From the NCBI GenBank assembly GCA_039933315.1, contig JBDTOI010000128.1:1-11436 (forward strand): a stretch of DNA of 11,436 nucleotides. Reading direction: 5' to 3'. The stretch comes from DASXRU01 sp039933315 (GTDB lineage Bacteria > Acidobacteriota > Blastocatellia > Pyrinomonadales > Pyrinomonadaceae). The notes under the pieces were generated by a model. The model saw only the letters and a program-made list of their open reading frames with translations. It made no database searches and was not told the DNA's origin. Shown here piece by piece: positions 1 to 9,740 of the stretch. The number at the start of each line of letters is the position of its first letter. The stretch's first letter is position 1. The position numbers and the translations under genes were made by a program.

Positions 1-63
1 GACCGTCATACTTTTTGGGAACCCGCCTGCGAGAAATGACTCCTCAAGGAAGCTGAATTCGTA

Positions 64-2532
<2,469 letters not shown>

Positions 2533-2626
2533 CAGACTGTGATAAAGCTCCCGCCGAATAAGTGATCTCAGGTGAAAAGGCTCAGGCCTGGACACCTTCT
2601 GATTACCTCATGCCCAAGCTTTCGAC

Positions 2627-2643
2627 GAGGGTGATTGACCCTC
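2627..2643 (+). promoter_or_regulatory. Small hairpin just upstream of a strong ribosome binding site
   Basis: GAGGGT-GATTG-ACCCTC is a perfect 6-bp stem with a 5-nt loop. It ends 6 nt before the GGAGGAG Shine-Dalgarno at 2650-2656, which itself lies 6 nt before the ATG of the 81-aa gene. It could shape mRNA stability or ribosome access. It lacks a U-tract, so it is not a convincing terminator for the kinase gene. A regulatory role is only a guess. Confidence 0.3.
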
Positions 2644-2662
2644 ATTCCTGGAGGAGAAAACT

Positions 2663-2908
2663 ATGGCTGCCCCGGCCAAAATTTCAATTAAGATTCCCAA
2701 ATCGCTGAGAATTACCGCAAGCGAAAAAACCAAACTCAAGAAAGCCTTCAAAGGTGACGTGGTTGCCGTATTAAAAAAACACCGGGTTCGATCCGACATA
2801 ACTAACGTGGATAACCCCGTTAGCGACGTTAGTATAATCGTCGGGATTTCCCCTGATATGAGCGGATCGATAAGGAAGGCCGGCAAGAAAGCCGGTAAGA
2901 AGAAGTAA
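2663..2908 (+). CDS. Small basic hypothetical protein (81 aa), possible substrate of the adjacent radical SAM enzyme
   Basis: I do not recognise a family. The ORF has the best ribosome binding site in the window (GGAGGAG, 6-nt spacing), supporting real and strong expression. The N-terminal half is lysine-rich and probably amphipathic/helical (ASEKTKLKKAF, VVAVLKKHRV). The middle is a low-charge, beta-prone stretch (DITNVDNPVSDVSIIVG), and the tail is KAGKKAGKKK. It has no cysteine, no signal peptide and no membrane span. It sits 88 nt ahead of a radical SAM protein with a PqqD-like C-terminus, which fits a RiPP-type precursor or protein substrate. Against this, the length and basic tail could equally suit a small nucleic-acid-binding or ribosome-associated protein. 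Existence is likely; function is unknown. Confidence 0.75.
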   Translation: MAAPAKISIKIPKSLRITASEKTKLKKAFKGDVVAVLKKHRVRSDITNVDNPVSDVSIIVGISPDMSGSIRKAGKKAGKKK

Positions 2909-2996
2909 GGCCGCGTCCAACTGTCTTTTCAGCCACACTTCGCCGGAAACTTTCAAAGCCCGGCCCCCTCGTTTTCTATTCTCAAACTGGAGCGCT

Positions 2997-5045
2997 ATGA
3001 AGGTTTGTCTCATAAGCCCACCCACCGTAATTGAGTTTGATGAGCGATTGGTAGCTGAATCCGAGGCTGCCCGGTTGATTTTTGAACATGCCCCAATGGG
3101 GATCTTGAGTCTGGCCGCGGTCCTGGATCAACAGGGTGTTGAAACCGAAATCATTGACCTCAATCGCTGGTACTACGAATACGCAAGCAGCGGGGTTCGC
3201 CGTCAGGGTGTTGAGTTCTGTGCTTACGCCGGAAAGCAATTAGAAGGGTCTTCGGCGGACATCTTCGGCTTCAGCACGATTTGCGGTTCATACCCTCTGA
3301 CCCTGCGGTTGGCGCGAAATGTGCGCGCAACGCATCCTCAGGCTGCGATTATCCTGGGCGGTCCGCAAGCTTCAGTAGTAGATGTGGCAACGCTTGAGAG
3401 CTTCCCCTTCATCGACCTCATTGTTCGCGGTGAGGCTGAAGAGACGTTGCCACGCGTACTCGACGCTCTCTCGCACCAGCAAACAGACCTGGAAAAAATC
3501 GCCGGTGTTACTTACCGCAAGTCTCACGCAGTTCTGCGGAACCCAAACGCTCCCGTGATTGAAGATCTGGATAGCCTGCCGATGGCTGGCTTTCATCTGT
3601 ACTCACACATTGAGGGTTGCAGTTACGCCCCACTTGAGGCCGGTCGTGGCTGTCCTTTTGCTTGCAGCTTTTGCTCGACCAACGATTTCTTCCGACGCCG
3701 GTTTCGTATGAAGTCGCCGCACGTTCTGGTGGAGCAGATGAAAACGATCAAGCGTAGGTATGGCATCAATTCGTTCGATCTAATCCACGACATGTTCACG
3801 GTTGATCGCAAGCGGGTGGTTAGCTTTTGCGAGGCCGTCGAGCAATCAGGGGAAACACTTTACTGGGGCTGCAGTGCCCGGACAGACTGCATCGATGATG
3901 AGTTAATCGATTTGATGGCGGCAAACGGCTGCATGGGGATCTTTTTTGGCGTTGATAGCGGTTCTAATCGGGTGCAGGCACTCATTCAAAAGCGCCTGAA
4001 CCTCACTGACGCGGCCGCCAGAATCAAACACGCCCATCGACGCGGAATCAGGCACACGGTATCGATGATTACCGGCTTTCCCGAGGAAACCAAAGAAGAC
4101 TTGCGCGACACGATCAATTTCATGGGCGAAGCATTGCGCCATCACAGGGCTAAACTCCAGCTTCACCTGCTGGCGCCGCTCGCCGAAACCCCCATCACCA
4201 CTCAGTATCAGGATCAATTGGTCTTTGACGATATCTTCTCAGACATGTCGCTGCAGGGTTGGGATCAGGATCCGGAAGAGCGGGCGATGATCATTAAGTA
4301 TCCGAAACTTTTCCCGAATTTTTACGGGATTCCGACGCGTTGGCTGGATCGGCAGTACCTGCGCGAGGTCAGAGAGTTTATGCTGAATTCGATTGCAAGG
4401 GTCAGATGGTTCATGGTGCTGCTGCACCGGGACAGCGGAGATTTGTTGCGTGTGTTCGACGAGTGGGTGGCATGGTCTGCTCAGGCAAGAAAGGTTGCGG
4501 GCGTGGTGAATACCAGTCGCAGATACTATTCCAGCGACGATTTTCCCAGGGACCTCGCGCGCTTTGTCGCCTCCCGTTACTTAGAGAATGCGCAGTACCC
4601 TCATCTTATGAAAACGATGGTTGATGTAGAAGCGGCCCAATATGATTTCCCGGAGAAAGGTAACGCAGTAAGAGCAACTGCCATCGTACTTGAAAGTCTC
4701 GAGTCCGTACCGGTAATCGCCCCGGATGCCCGGGTGCTTATAGTCACGGCGGATTACAAGAGATTGATGCGGTCGCTGAAGCGAAAGGAACGATTAGACT
4801 CGCTGCCCATCGAGGAAGTGCCACTGGGGCTGGTTAAGGAAAACGGAAAAGTAAGAGTAGTCCAGCTGAATCGCACGACTTATCAACTGATGCAGCTCTG
4901 CAATGGATCGCGCAACATAAAAGAGATAGCCCGCGGATTCTCGGCCGGAAAGAAACTGGGCGTCTCTCCACTGAAGGCAAGTGTCTTTGGCCTGGCATCC
5001 CTGGCCCAGCAGGGGTTCATCGACATTCGAGCAGCGCGTAATTGA
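2997..5045 (+). CDS. B12-binding-domain radical SAM protein with PqqD-like C-terminal domain
   Basis: Predicted cytoplasmic radical SAM enzyme of the cobalamin-binding-domain class. Residues about 1-160 look like the Rossmann-type B12-binding fold (MKVCLISPP start, IILGGPQAS at 118-126, GEAEETLP at 145-152). The classic cobalamin-ligand motif DxHxxG is not visible, so cobalamin may bind base-off or not at all. The radical SAM core (about 210-400) has the cluster motif CPFACSFC (C219, C223, C226), GVDSGSNRV (318-326) and ITGFPEET (358-365). A helical region of unknown function follows. The last 75 residues (about 605-680) resemble PqqD-type domains, which bind leader peptides in RiPP pathways (NRTTYQLMQLCNGSRNIKEIA, followed by a helix ending LAQQGFIDI). 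The ATG has GGAG about 5 nt upstream. The 81-aa gene precedes it and a putative thiol enzyme follows. The enzyme class is firm; the reaction (methylation, C-C bond formation or other) and substrate are unknown. Confidence 0.9.
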   Translation: MKVCLISPPTVIEFDERLVAESEAARLIFEHAPMGILSLAAVLDQQGVETEIIDLNRWYYEYASSGVRRQGVEFCAYAGKQLEGSSADIFGFSTICGSYPLTLRLARNVRATHPQAAIILGGPQASVVDVATLESFPFIDLIVRGEAEETLPRVLDALSHQQTDLEKIAGVTYRKSHAVLRNPNAPVIEDLDSLPMAGFHLYSHIEGCSYAPLEAGRGCPFACSFCSTNDFFRRRFRMKSPHVLVEQMKTIKRRYGINSFDLIHDMFTVDRKRVVSFCEAVEQSGETLYWGCSARTDCIDDELIDLMAANGCMGIFFGVDSGSNRVQALIQKRLNLTDAAARIKHAHRRGIRHTVSMITGFPEETKEDLRDTINFMGEALRHHRAKLQLHLLAPLAETPITTQYQDQLVFDDIFSDMSLQGWDQDPEERAMIIKYPKLFPNFYGIPTRWLDRQYLREVREFMLNSIARVRWFMVLLHRDSGDLLRVFDEWVAWSAQARKVAGVVNTSRRYYSSDDFPRDLARFVASRYLENAQYPHLMKTMVDVEAAQYDFPEKGNAVRATAIVLESLESVPVIAPDARVLIVTADYKRLMRSLKRKERLDSLPIEEVPLGLVKENGKVRVVQLNRTTYQLMQLCNGSRNIKEIARGFSAGKKLGVSPLKASVFGLASLAQQGFIDIRAARN

Positions 5046-5117
5046 GCGGTCCGTTGCGCTGATCTTGAATTACCCTTTTCCAACGCTCGCATAGTCTTTT
5101 CCATAGGAGCAGGTTCG

Positions 5118-5588
5118 ATGGCGATTTTCAAAACCAGCGCGGGACGCAGTGTTCTGCACTGTCATGTGGGCCCGAATGCGGACCCATGTCTTGAAAGGGA
5201 GTGGACACTCGCTGAGAAGGCGGTAAAACGGGCGGAGATGGCAGCAGACCATCCCAAAGCCGTCGAAGTGCGGGTGCCGAGTGCGAGGTACAATTGCTTT
5301 GGTTACGCATATACTGCCAGTCATGGTTGGTTCAATAAGCCGGACTTCTTTATCGCCGATGACTTCTTGCCAGTTTCCATGGCAAATGCGAAACCAGGCG
5401 ATGTGCTGGTTTATGAGGACGACGTCGAGATTACTCACAGCGCTTTCGTTAATCAGGTGACGAATGGCACGATTATCAAAGTTCGGAGCAAATGGGGGAG
5501 AGTGGCCGCATTCATTCACGATCCTAAAGATGTTCCCGAAGAGTATGGTCAGGCGGTCCGATTAATACGAAGGAAACCTTTATCGTGA
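5118..5588 (+). CDS. Putative papain/NlpC-like Cys-His protein (DUF7689-like)
   Basis: A 156-aa soluble protein starting at an ATG with AGGAG 8 nt upstream. The conserved-looking core is RYNCFGYAY (C60) with WFN at 71-73, then GDVLVYEDDVEITHSAFV (H107), SKWGRVAAFIH (W126, H134) and VPEEYG. A Cys in an NC-F-YA helix start, a downstream THSA histidine and a SKWG segment recall small bacterial proteins of a papain/NlpC-like type annotated as DUF7689. Their activity is not established to my knowledge. If catalytic, it would be a thiol peptidase, amidase or transferase. It lies 72 nt after the radical SAM gene on the same strand, so a role in processing the product of that enzyme is possible but inferred. 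No signal peptide or membrane segment is visible. Confidence 0.75.
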   Translation: MAIFKTSAGRSVLHCHVGPNADPCLEREWTLAEKAVKRAEMAADHPKAVEVRVPSARYNCFGYAYTASHGWFNKPDFFIADDFLPVSMANAKPGDVLVYEDDVEITHSAFVNQVTNGTIIKVRSKWGRVAAFIHDPKDVPEEYGQAVRLIRRKPLS

Positions 5589-5634
5589 CAGGCATCGCGG
5601 GCCGAACGTAAGAAGTCGCCACGGAGTTTTAATC

Positions 5635-6135
5635 ATGAATAACTGGTCAGCCAAAGCCATTCAGACAGCGATCGCACGTCTGTCTGACCCGAAAGTGAAC
5701 TACAGGTTGGACCTCGCCAGTACACCACACGTGGCCAAGCGTATTATTCAATCACTTCCCGGGGTGAAAGAGTTAAGCGAGACTGGGCCCGAAGCTGAAA
5801 AAGCGTTTGTCGACCTGTTGCGGGACGAAAAGACGCTTAACGATGAACACCTTTCCGCGATTACCGCTTATGTTCTCGAGAGCTATCCGTCAGAACGAGT
5901 CAAGCTCGCGCTGGCCAAACCCATCAGTGAACGCAGATTTAGAGGACTGAGCAGTCAACTTGCGGCTGAGACCTTTTTGAAAGCAGCGGGAATCGAGGCG
6001 TTACAAGAGGATGCCATTGTCATCGCCCTGCGTGAATCTAAAAAGTATCAAGCTCAGGACAATGCCGATCAATTCACTAATCATCACGAACGTGATTTCA
6101 GGGGGAAGCGCGACCGTAAAGAAGATCGCGAATGA
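5635..6135 (+). CDS. Hypothetical helical protein, probably frameshifted near its C-terminus
   Basis: I do not recognise a family. The 166-aa product is predicted mostly alpha-helical, with short helices punctuated by prolines (for example LSAITAYVLESYPSERVKLALAKP), perhaps HEAT-like. The ATG has GGAG 8 nt upstream and the gene starts 46 nt after the preceding stop, so it likely ends the same transcript. The last residues (ERDFRGKRDRKEDRE) look like out-of-frame sequence. After the G5 run at 6101-6105, the next frame stays open to 6250, has GC-rich third positions, and encodes a sensible basic segment (SATVKKIANDLRKKPAQP). Removing one G would give a 204-aa product. This may be a sequencing error, a genuine disruption, or chance. 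Confidence 0.65.
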   Translation: MNNWSAKAIQTAIARLSDPKVNYRLDLASTPHVAKRIIQSLPGVKELSETGPEAEKAFVDLLRDEKTLNDEHLSAITAYVLESYPSERVKLALAKPISERRFRGLSSQLAAETFLKAAGIEALQEDAIVIALRESKKYQAQDNADQFTNHHERDFRGKRDRKEDRE

Positions 6136-6198
6136 TCTGCGCAAAAAGCCCGCTCAACCGGTCACCAAAGACAGGACCAGCCTAAGCGCTCCTTCTAT

Positions 6199-6331
6199 AA
6201 GCGGCTTTGCCGCCGCACATTTTGAAATCGGAGGCTACGCCTCCTACTAAGCCGAGGCGTAGCCTCGGGAAGATTAAGCCTACCTTCCCGGAAAGGCGAA
6301 GCCTTTCCGTAGTGCGGCGGCGAAGCCGCTT
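6199..6331. repeat. Compound palindromic element (multi-hairpin, REP/MITE-like)
   Basis: Outer arms at 6199-6218 and 6312-6331 are 20-bp inverted repeats with a single mismatch. Inside and within the arms lie smaller perfect palindromes: GCGGC-ttt-GCCGC (6201-6213), GGAGGC-tac-GCCTCC (about 6230-6244), CCGAGGC-gta-GCCTCGG (6252-6268), GGAAAGGC-gaa-GCCTTTCC (6290-6308) and GCGGC-gaa-GCCGC (6316-6328). As RNA or extruded DNA this would form a cloverleaf-like structure. It sits between the convergent ends of the 166-aa gene and the CHAT gene, where it could act as a bidirectional transcription stop or mRNA 3' stabiliser. No transposase is linked to it. Most of the gap 6136-6386 is this element; I see nothing else there. 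Confidence 0.8.
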
Positions 6332-6386
6332 TTCCAGGTGGTTCAACGATGAACGACCCTGCGATCCCCCCAGCCATTGAACGATC

Positions 6387-9131
6387 CTAGTTCTCCGCAG
6401 CTTTCTCACTCATGTGCAGGCTGGCGATGACGTAAGGAATATAGACGAGGCCGAGTGGGTTGCCGGCCTTCAGCAGCTTCAGGCGAGACCCGCGGATTGC
6501 GTCTCCGATTCTTTCGCCTTTCAGAAAGCGCCCCAGAAATTCCTCAGCGAAAGCGCGGGCCAGCGGTTCGAAGATCGTAATCTCCGTACCAATCACGCCA
6601 CAGGCGCCCGCCACTTCCACAAAGGCGCTGATGAACTCCATGGCCACGTCCGGCTCCAGGGCCGCCGTGTGACAGCCGTTGATAAAGACCAGGGGTCGCG
6701 GAGATTTCCAGCGAATCTTTTCGCGGCGCAGGTTGTCCCTCGTAATTCCCCGCTCGGTCGCTGGTCCCACCTGGATGAAAGGAACGGTGCCGGCCATTCC
6801 TCCGTGACAGTAAAAGTAAACCAGTTGCGAAGTGCTGGTCTTAAGTAATTGAAGGACGCCGGCGCGCGTATTGCCGTAGTTCCAACCCATTTGTGGCTGG
6901 AGGGCCTGCAGCGCCTTTTCATGGGCGGGACGCCAGACGAAAGCTTGATCGGTCGAGACGCCGATCGTCATTTGCGGCCTGGTTTCCCACGTTAATTCGG
7001 ACGGAGCGTCCGGAGCGTTCTTCAGCGAAAGCGGCAGGCCCAGACTGTGCCGGTAACCCCAGAACCCGCTGGGACAAATGACTGTATCCGCGTCTTTGCT
7101 GGGACAGTTCCCTTTGAAGCATTCCGTCGCTTCCAGCATACCCGGGTTATTGAGTGACTGAAGAAAGCTGGGGCAAAGGGTATAGCCGCCGGCATTTGTG
7201 TCGAGAGGATAGTCGTAAATCATGGCCGCGGGAAAAACATAACGCGCCGATTGCTTCAACGCGATTTGGATCATGCCGGGAGTTCGCATCAACTCGGCTA
7301 ACTCGTCGGCCTGTTCCACGCTATCGGTAAGCTTGCCAATAATCGAGTCGTAGAAACGGTAGCCGCGGATGGCAAGTCTAACCAGATCAGCCTTCATCTT
7401 TACCAGCTCAGGGGCTGCATTCGGATTGTGCGAAGCTTCGTAGAGGTAGGCCTTGCCCTGTTTCCAGGGATCTTCGTCACCCCACGCCGCCAGCCGCAAC
7501 GCGCCGCGGGCAAGATTGATGTAGTCCTGCAACTCCTGCCCGTCGAAAGTTGCATCGTTCTTGAACTCTTTTTCACCAAAGAAGCGAAACCCGTGCGTGC
7601 CGTTGCCGTTGTCGTTCAGCATCAGGCTCAGGCGATGCGACCCGATGTCTGCGACGCGTGCAGGATTCAAGGTGCGGGATAGTGTGTAGTCAACAGTAGC
7701 GCTCAGGGCGCGTTTGATCGCCTCAGGACGCCGCATGATGCGAACACGGACAAGGCGCGACTGCACCAGCACCTGTTCGCAATAAATGTTGCACCGCAGC
7801 TGTGCGTGATCGGAGATATTTCCCGCTTTGACTGGGAACAAGAGTCGCTTTTTGAAGAGGCGCTGCGAAACACCCAGTGGTTCGACCGGCTGTCGCATCA
7901 CGCTCGCGGTCCCGTCAGTCTCAAGCTTGATCTCACCGACATCAGCGCCCGGCGTAATGCTCAGTCTGTGGTCGAAATTAAACAGCGCCACCTTTAACAA
8001 CGCATCGCGGGGAATGAATTTCTCCGGCAAGGATTCAGGGGAAACGTCTATCGCGCCTTTGACCGGGGGTCCAACCTCCAGCCAAAAATAATAATCATGG
8101 TTGCACGCGAGGGGCAGCGTAGATCCGAGCGGCTTGCCTGGGCTTGTCTTCTCCGCGAATCCTGTACTAACCACCCGCTTTCTAGTGGCCTCCGAGGGTG
8201 GCGGTGCAGCGTCATCATGTGCAGGCGGCTTGGTCCTTGTGAAACCTCCGCGAGAGCTTTTCACGCGGTGAGCGGCTGGCCTTTGCTCCGGGGATGGATG
8301 GCCGCCGATCTCGGCTGGGAGAGAAGACGTTGGCTCGGGAGGTGCCTGCGCTACCGCTTCGAATCCCTCCAGCGAAGGTTCCGCGATACCGAAAGACTCG
8401 GCCATCGCGCGCAATTCCTCGATCATCCTGGCGGCGGTCTGATAACGACGTTCGGGGTTCGGCGCCAGCGCCTTTATCGTAATTCGATCCAACTCCGGAG
8501 GTATTTGTTCATTTATGCTAGAAGGCGCGGGAGGAAGGACGCGGATAATTTTCGCGCCTCCCGTCATAATCGATTTGGCAAACGCCGCTCGCCCCGTAAT
8601 GCTTTCGTAGAGCAAAGTACCGAGCGAAAATACATCGTTGCGCGCGTCGGCGCTGACCTTTTGTTTCTTGAGCTGGCTGCGCCAGCCAAAGTCGAGAACC
8701 TTGATATGACCTCGCTCCGTAAGCATCACACTTGAAGGCATGACCTCGCAATGAAAAATTCCTTCCTGGTGAGCCTCCTCGAGCGTTTCAGCCACTGAAT
8801 CCACTACTTCCACCGCGCGCGGTAAGCTTGGGCCGCTGCGCTGCAGTAACTCTCTTAATGTCTTGCCTTTTACCAGTTCCATAACTACGAAAGGCCGGCC
8901 TTCGGGCGTCTCTCCGAAGTCATGCACAGCGGCGATGTTCGGGTGATTGAGCCGGACGAGCGCACGGGCTTCCTCCAGGAATCCGGCGCGAGATTGTTGC
9001 TGCGAAGCCGAGAGGATCTTGATCGCGACAGGCCGTTGGAAGCGTGTGTCTATCGCCGCGTAAACCACACCTGTGGCGCCCTGTCCAAGCTTTTCCAGAA
9101 TCTGGTAGTGAGAGAACATCCGGCCAATCAT
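6387..9131 (-). CDS. Pseudokinase-CHAT protease fusion protein
   Basis: A 914-aa protein in four parts. (1) Residues about 8-245 form a Hanks-type kinase fold with intact glycine loop GQGATG (16-21), K38 in VAIK and DFG (147-149). However, the catalytic HRD is HCE (127-129), the Lys and Asn that follow are Met131 and Ser134, and only 19 residues separate DFG from the DVFSLG helix, so the activation segment is gone. It should bind nucleotide at most. (2) Residues about 250-340 are a Pro/Ala-rich linker. (3) Residues about 345-640 are a mixed region, probably including a beta-sandwich, without a clear name. (4) Residues about 650-905 are a CHAT caspase-like domain, with CPSGFWGYRH (686-695), catalytic His776 in YFYCHGG and Cys820 in FINGCHTA, then the family pattern GACGVIGTEITIFEPLA. 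The ATG has AGGAG about 6 nt upstream. CHAT proteins are typically regulated proteases in conflict or cell-death systems; the pseudokinase is likely the sensor or adaptor. Confidence 0.92.
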   Translation of the reverse strand: MIGRMFSHYQILEKLGQGATGVVYAAIDTRFQRPVAIKILSASQQQSRAGFLEEARALVRLNHPNIAAVHDFGETPEGRPFVVMELVKGKTLRELLQRSGPSLPRAVEVVDSVAETLEEAHQEGIFHCEVMPSSVMLTERGHIKVLDFGWRSQLKKQKVSADARNDVFSLGTLLYESITGRAAFAKSIMTGGAKIIRVLPPAPSSINEQIPPELDRITIKALAPNPERRYQTAARMIEELRAMAESFGIAEPSLEGFEAVAQAPPEPTSSLPAEIGGHPSPEQRPAAHRVKSSRGGFTRTKPPAHDDAAPPPSEATRKRVVSTGFAEKTSPGKPLGSTLPLACNHDYYFWLEVGPPVKGAIDVSPESLPEKFIPRDALLKVALFNFDHRLSITPGADVGEIKLETDGTASVMRQPVEPLGVSQRLFKKRLLFPVKAGNISDHAQLRCNIYCEQVLVQSRLVRVRIMRRPEAIKRALSATVDYTLSRTLNPARVADIGSHRLSLMLNDNGNGTHGFRFFGEKEFKNDATFDGQELQDYINLARGALRLAAWGDEDPWKQGKAYLYEASHNPNAAPELVKMKADLVRLAIRGYRFYDSIIGKLTDSVEQADELAELMRTPGMIQIALKQSARYVFPAAMIYDYPLDTNAGGYTLCPSFLQSLNNPGMLEATECFKGNCPSKDADTVICPSGFWGYRHSLGLPLSLKNAPDAPSELTWETRPQMTIGVSTDQAFVWRPAHEKALQALQPQMGWNYGNTRAGVLQLLKTSTSQLVYFYCHGGMAGTVPFIQVGPATERGITRDNLRREKIRWKSPRPLVFINGCHTAALEPDVAMEFISAFVEVAGACGVIGTEITIFEPLARAFAEEFLGRFLKGERIGDAIRGSRLKLLKAGNPLGLVYIPYVIASLHMSEKAAEN

Positions 9132-9323
9132 CTGAAACTCCTATTCAAAACAAGGCGGGTCAAATTGGTAAGGACGAGCTAATGCGGCTCGGCCGGCAGT
9201 TCGCCATGTTCGGGCAAATCAGCTGAGCGCGGGTTAAGTCAAAGGACTCGTGAGCCAAACCTGGGGATCGATCCATGCGGAATTCGGCCCGCGAGTGCTA
9301 ACGCGTGCCCTTGAACGCAACCG

Positions 9324-9713
9324 TTATCCGCCGACGATCGAATCGCCACCCGCTCCCATCGCACTCGTTGTCGGATTTACAAACTCCGGAATGAATTCAT
9401 CAGCGGCAACCTTCTTGCGCCGGCCATCCAAAAACCAATCCACGCCAAAGTTCTTCGAGATTCCCACCAGGAAAATAAGCACCACGAAATAACTGAAGAA
9501 CCCGGCGGCCAGCCCGATACCGTAGGCGCCGAAGAGCGGAGTTCCCGTGTTGAAAAGTTTGGTGATTCCGGCCCCGCCCAGGATTCCGATCAGTGTAACC
9601 AGATCGCTAAGCTGGACGTCCCCCTTGCGATAGCGGTTGATGTAATAGACGTACCAGCCAATCAGAAACCCGAAGCCTGCGGCTCCCCAGAGCAGAATCG
9701 TTGTGTCGGACAT
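9324..9713 (-). CDS. Small multi-span membrane protein (129 aa)
   Basis: No family recognised. Three hydrophobic segments are visible at about residues 5-25, 37-54 and 62-87, separated by a short basic loop (NRYRKGD) and a Gly/Thr-rich loop (LFNTGTPLFGAYG). A soluble C-terminal tail of about 40 residues begins GISKNFGVDWFLDGRRKK and ends Gly-rich. Start supported by AAGGAGAG 6 nt upstream of the ATG. It lies 27 nt after the stop of the 85-aa membrane gene and 192 nt before the CHAT gene on the same strand. The arrangement suggests a membrane partner, anchor or target for the CHAT protein, but nothing in the sequence proves it. Confidence 0.8.
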   Translation of the reverse strand: MSDTTILLWGAAGFGFLIGWYVYYINRYRKGDVQLSDLVTLIGILGGAGITKLFNTGTPLFGAYGIGLAAGFFSYFVVLIFLVGISKNFGVDWFLDGRRKKVAADEFIPEFVNPTTSAMGAGGDSIVGG

Positions 9714-9740
9714 CAGGCTCTCCTTTCAAACGTGCAGCAA

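Noticed and set aside
6182..6409. Short - strand open frames over the convergent junction
   Set aside because: They translate the palindromic element and have no ribosome site or protein-like pattern.
8097..8735. 212-aa + strand open frame opposite the CHAT gene
   Set aside because: Arg/Trp-rich composition typical of a shadow frame. The opposite strand encodes the kinase-like domain and linker with clear motifs.
9132..9323. Separate promoter for the CHAT gene in the 192-nt gap
   Set aside because: TTGACC and TTGACT-like boxes occur but none has a matching -10 at proper spacing. I could not support a call either way.
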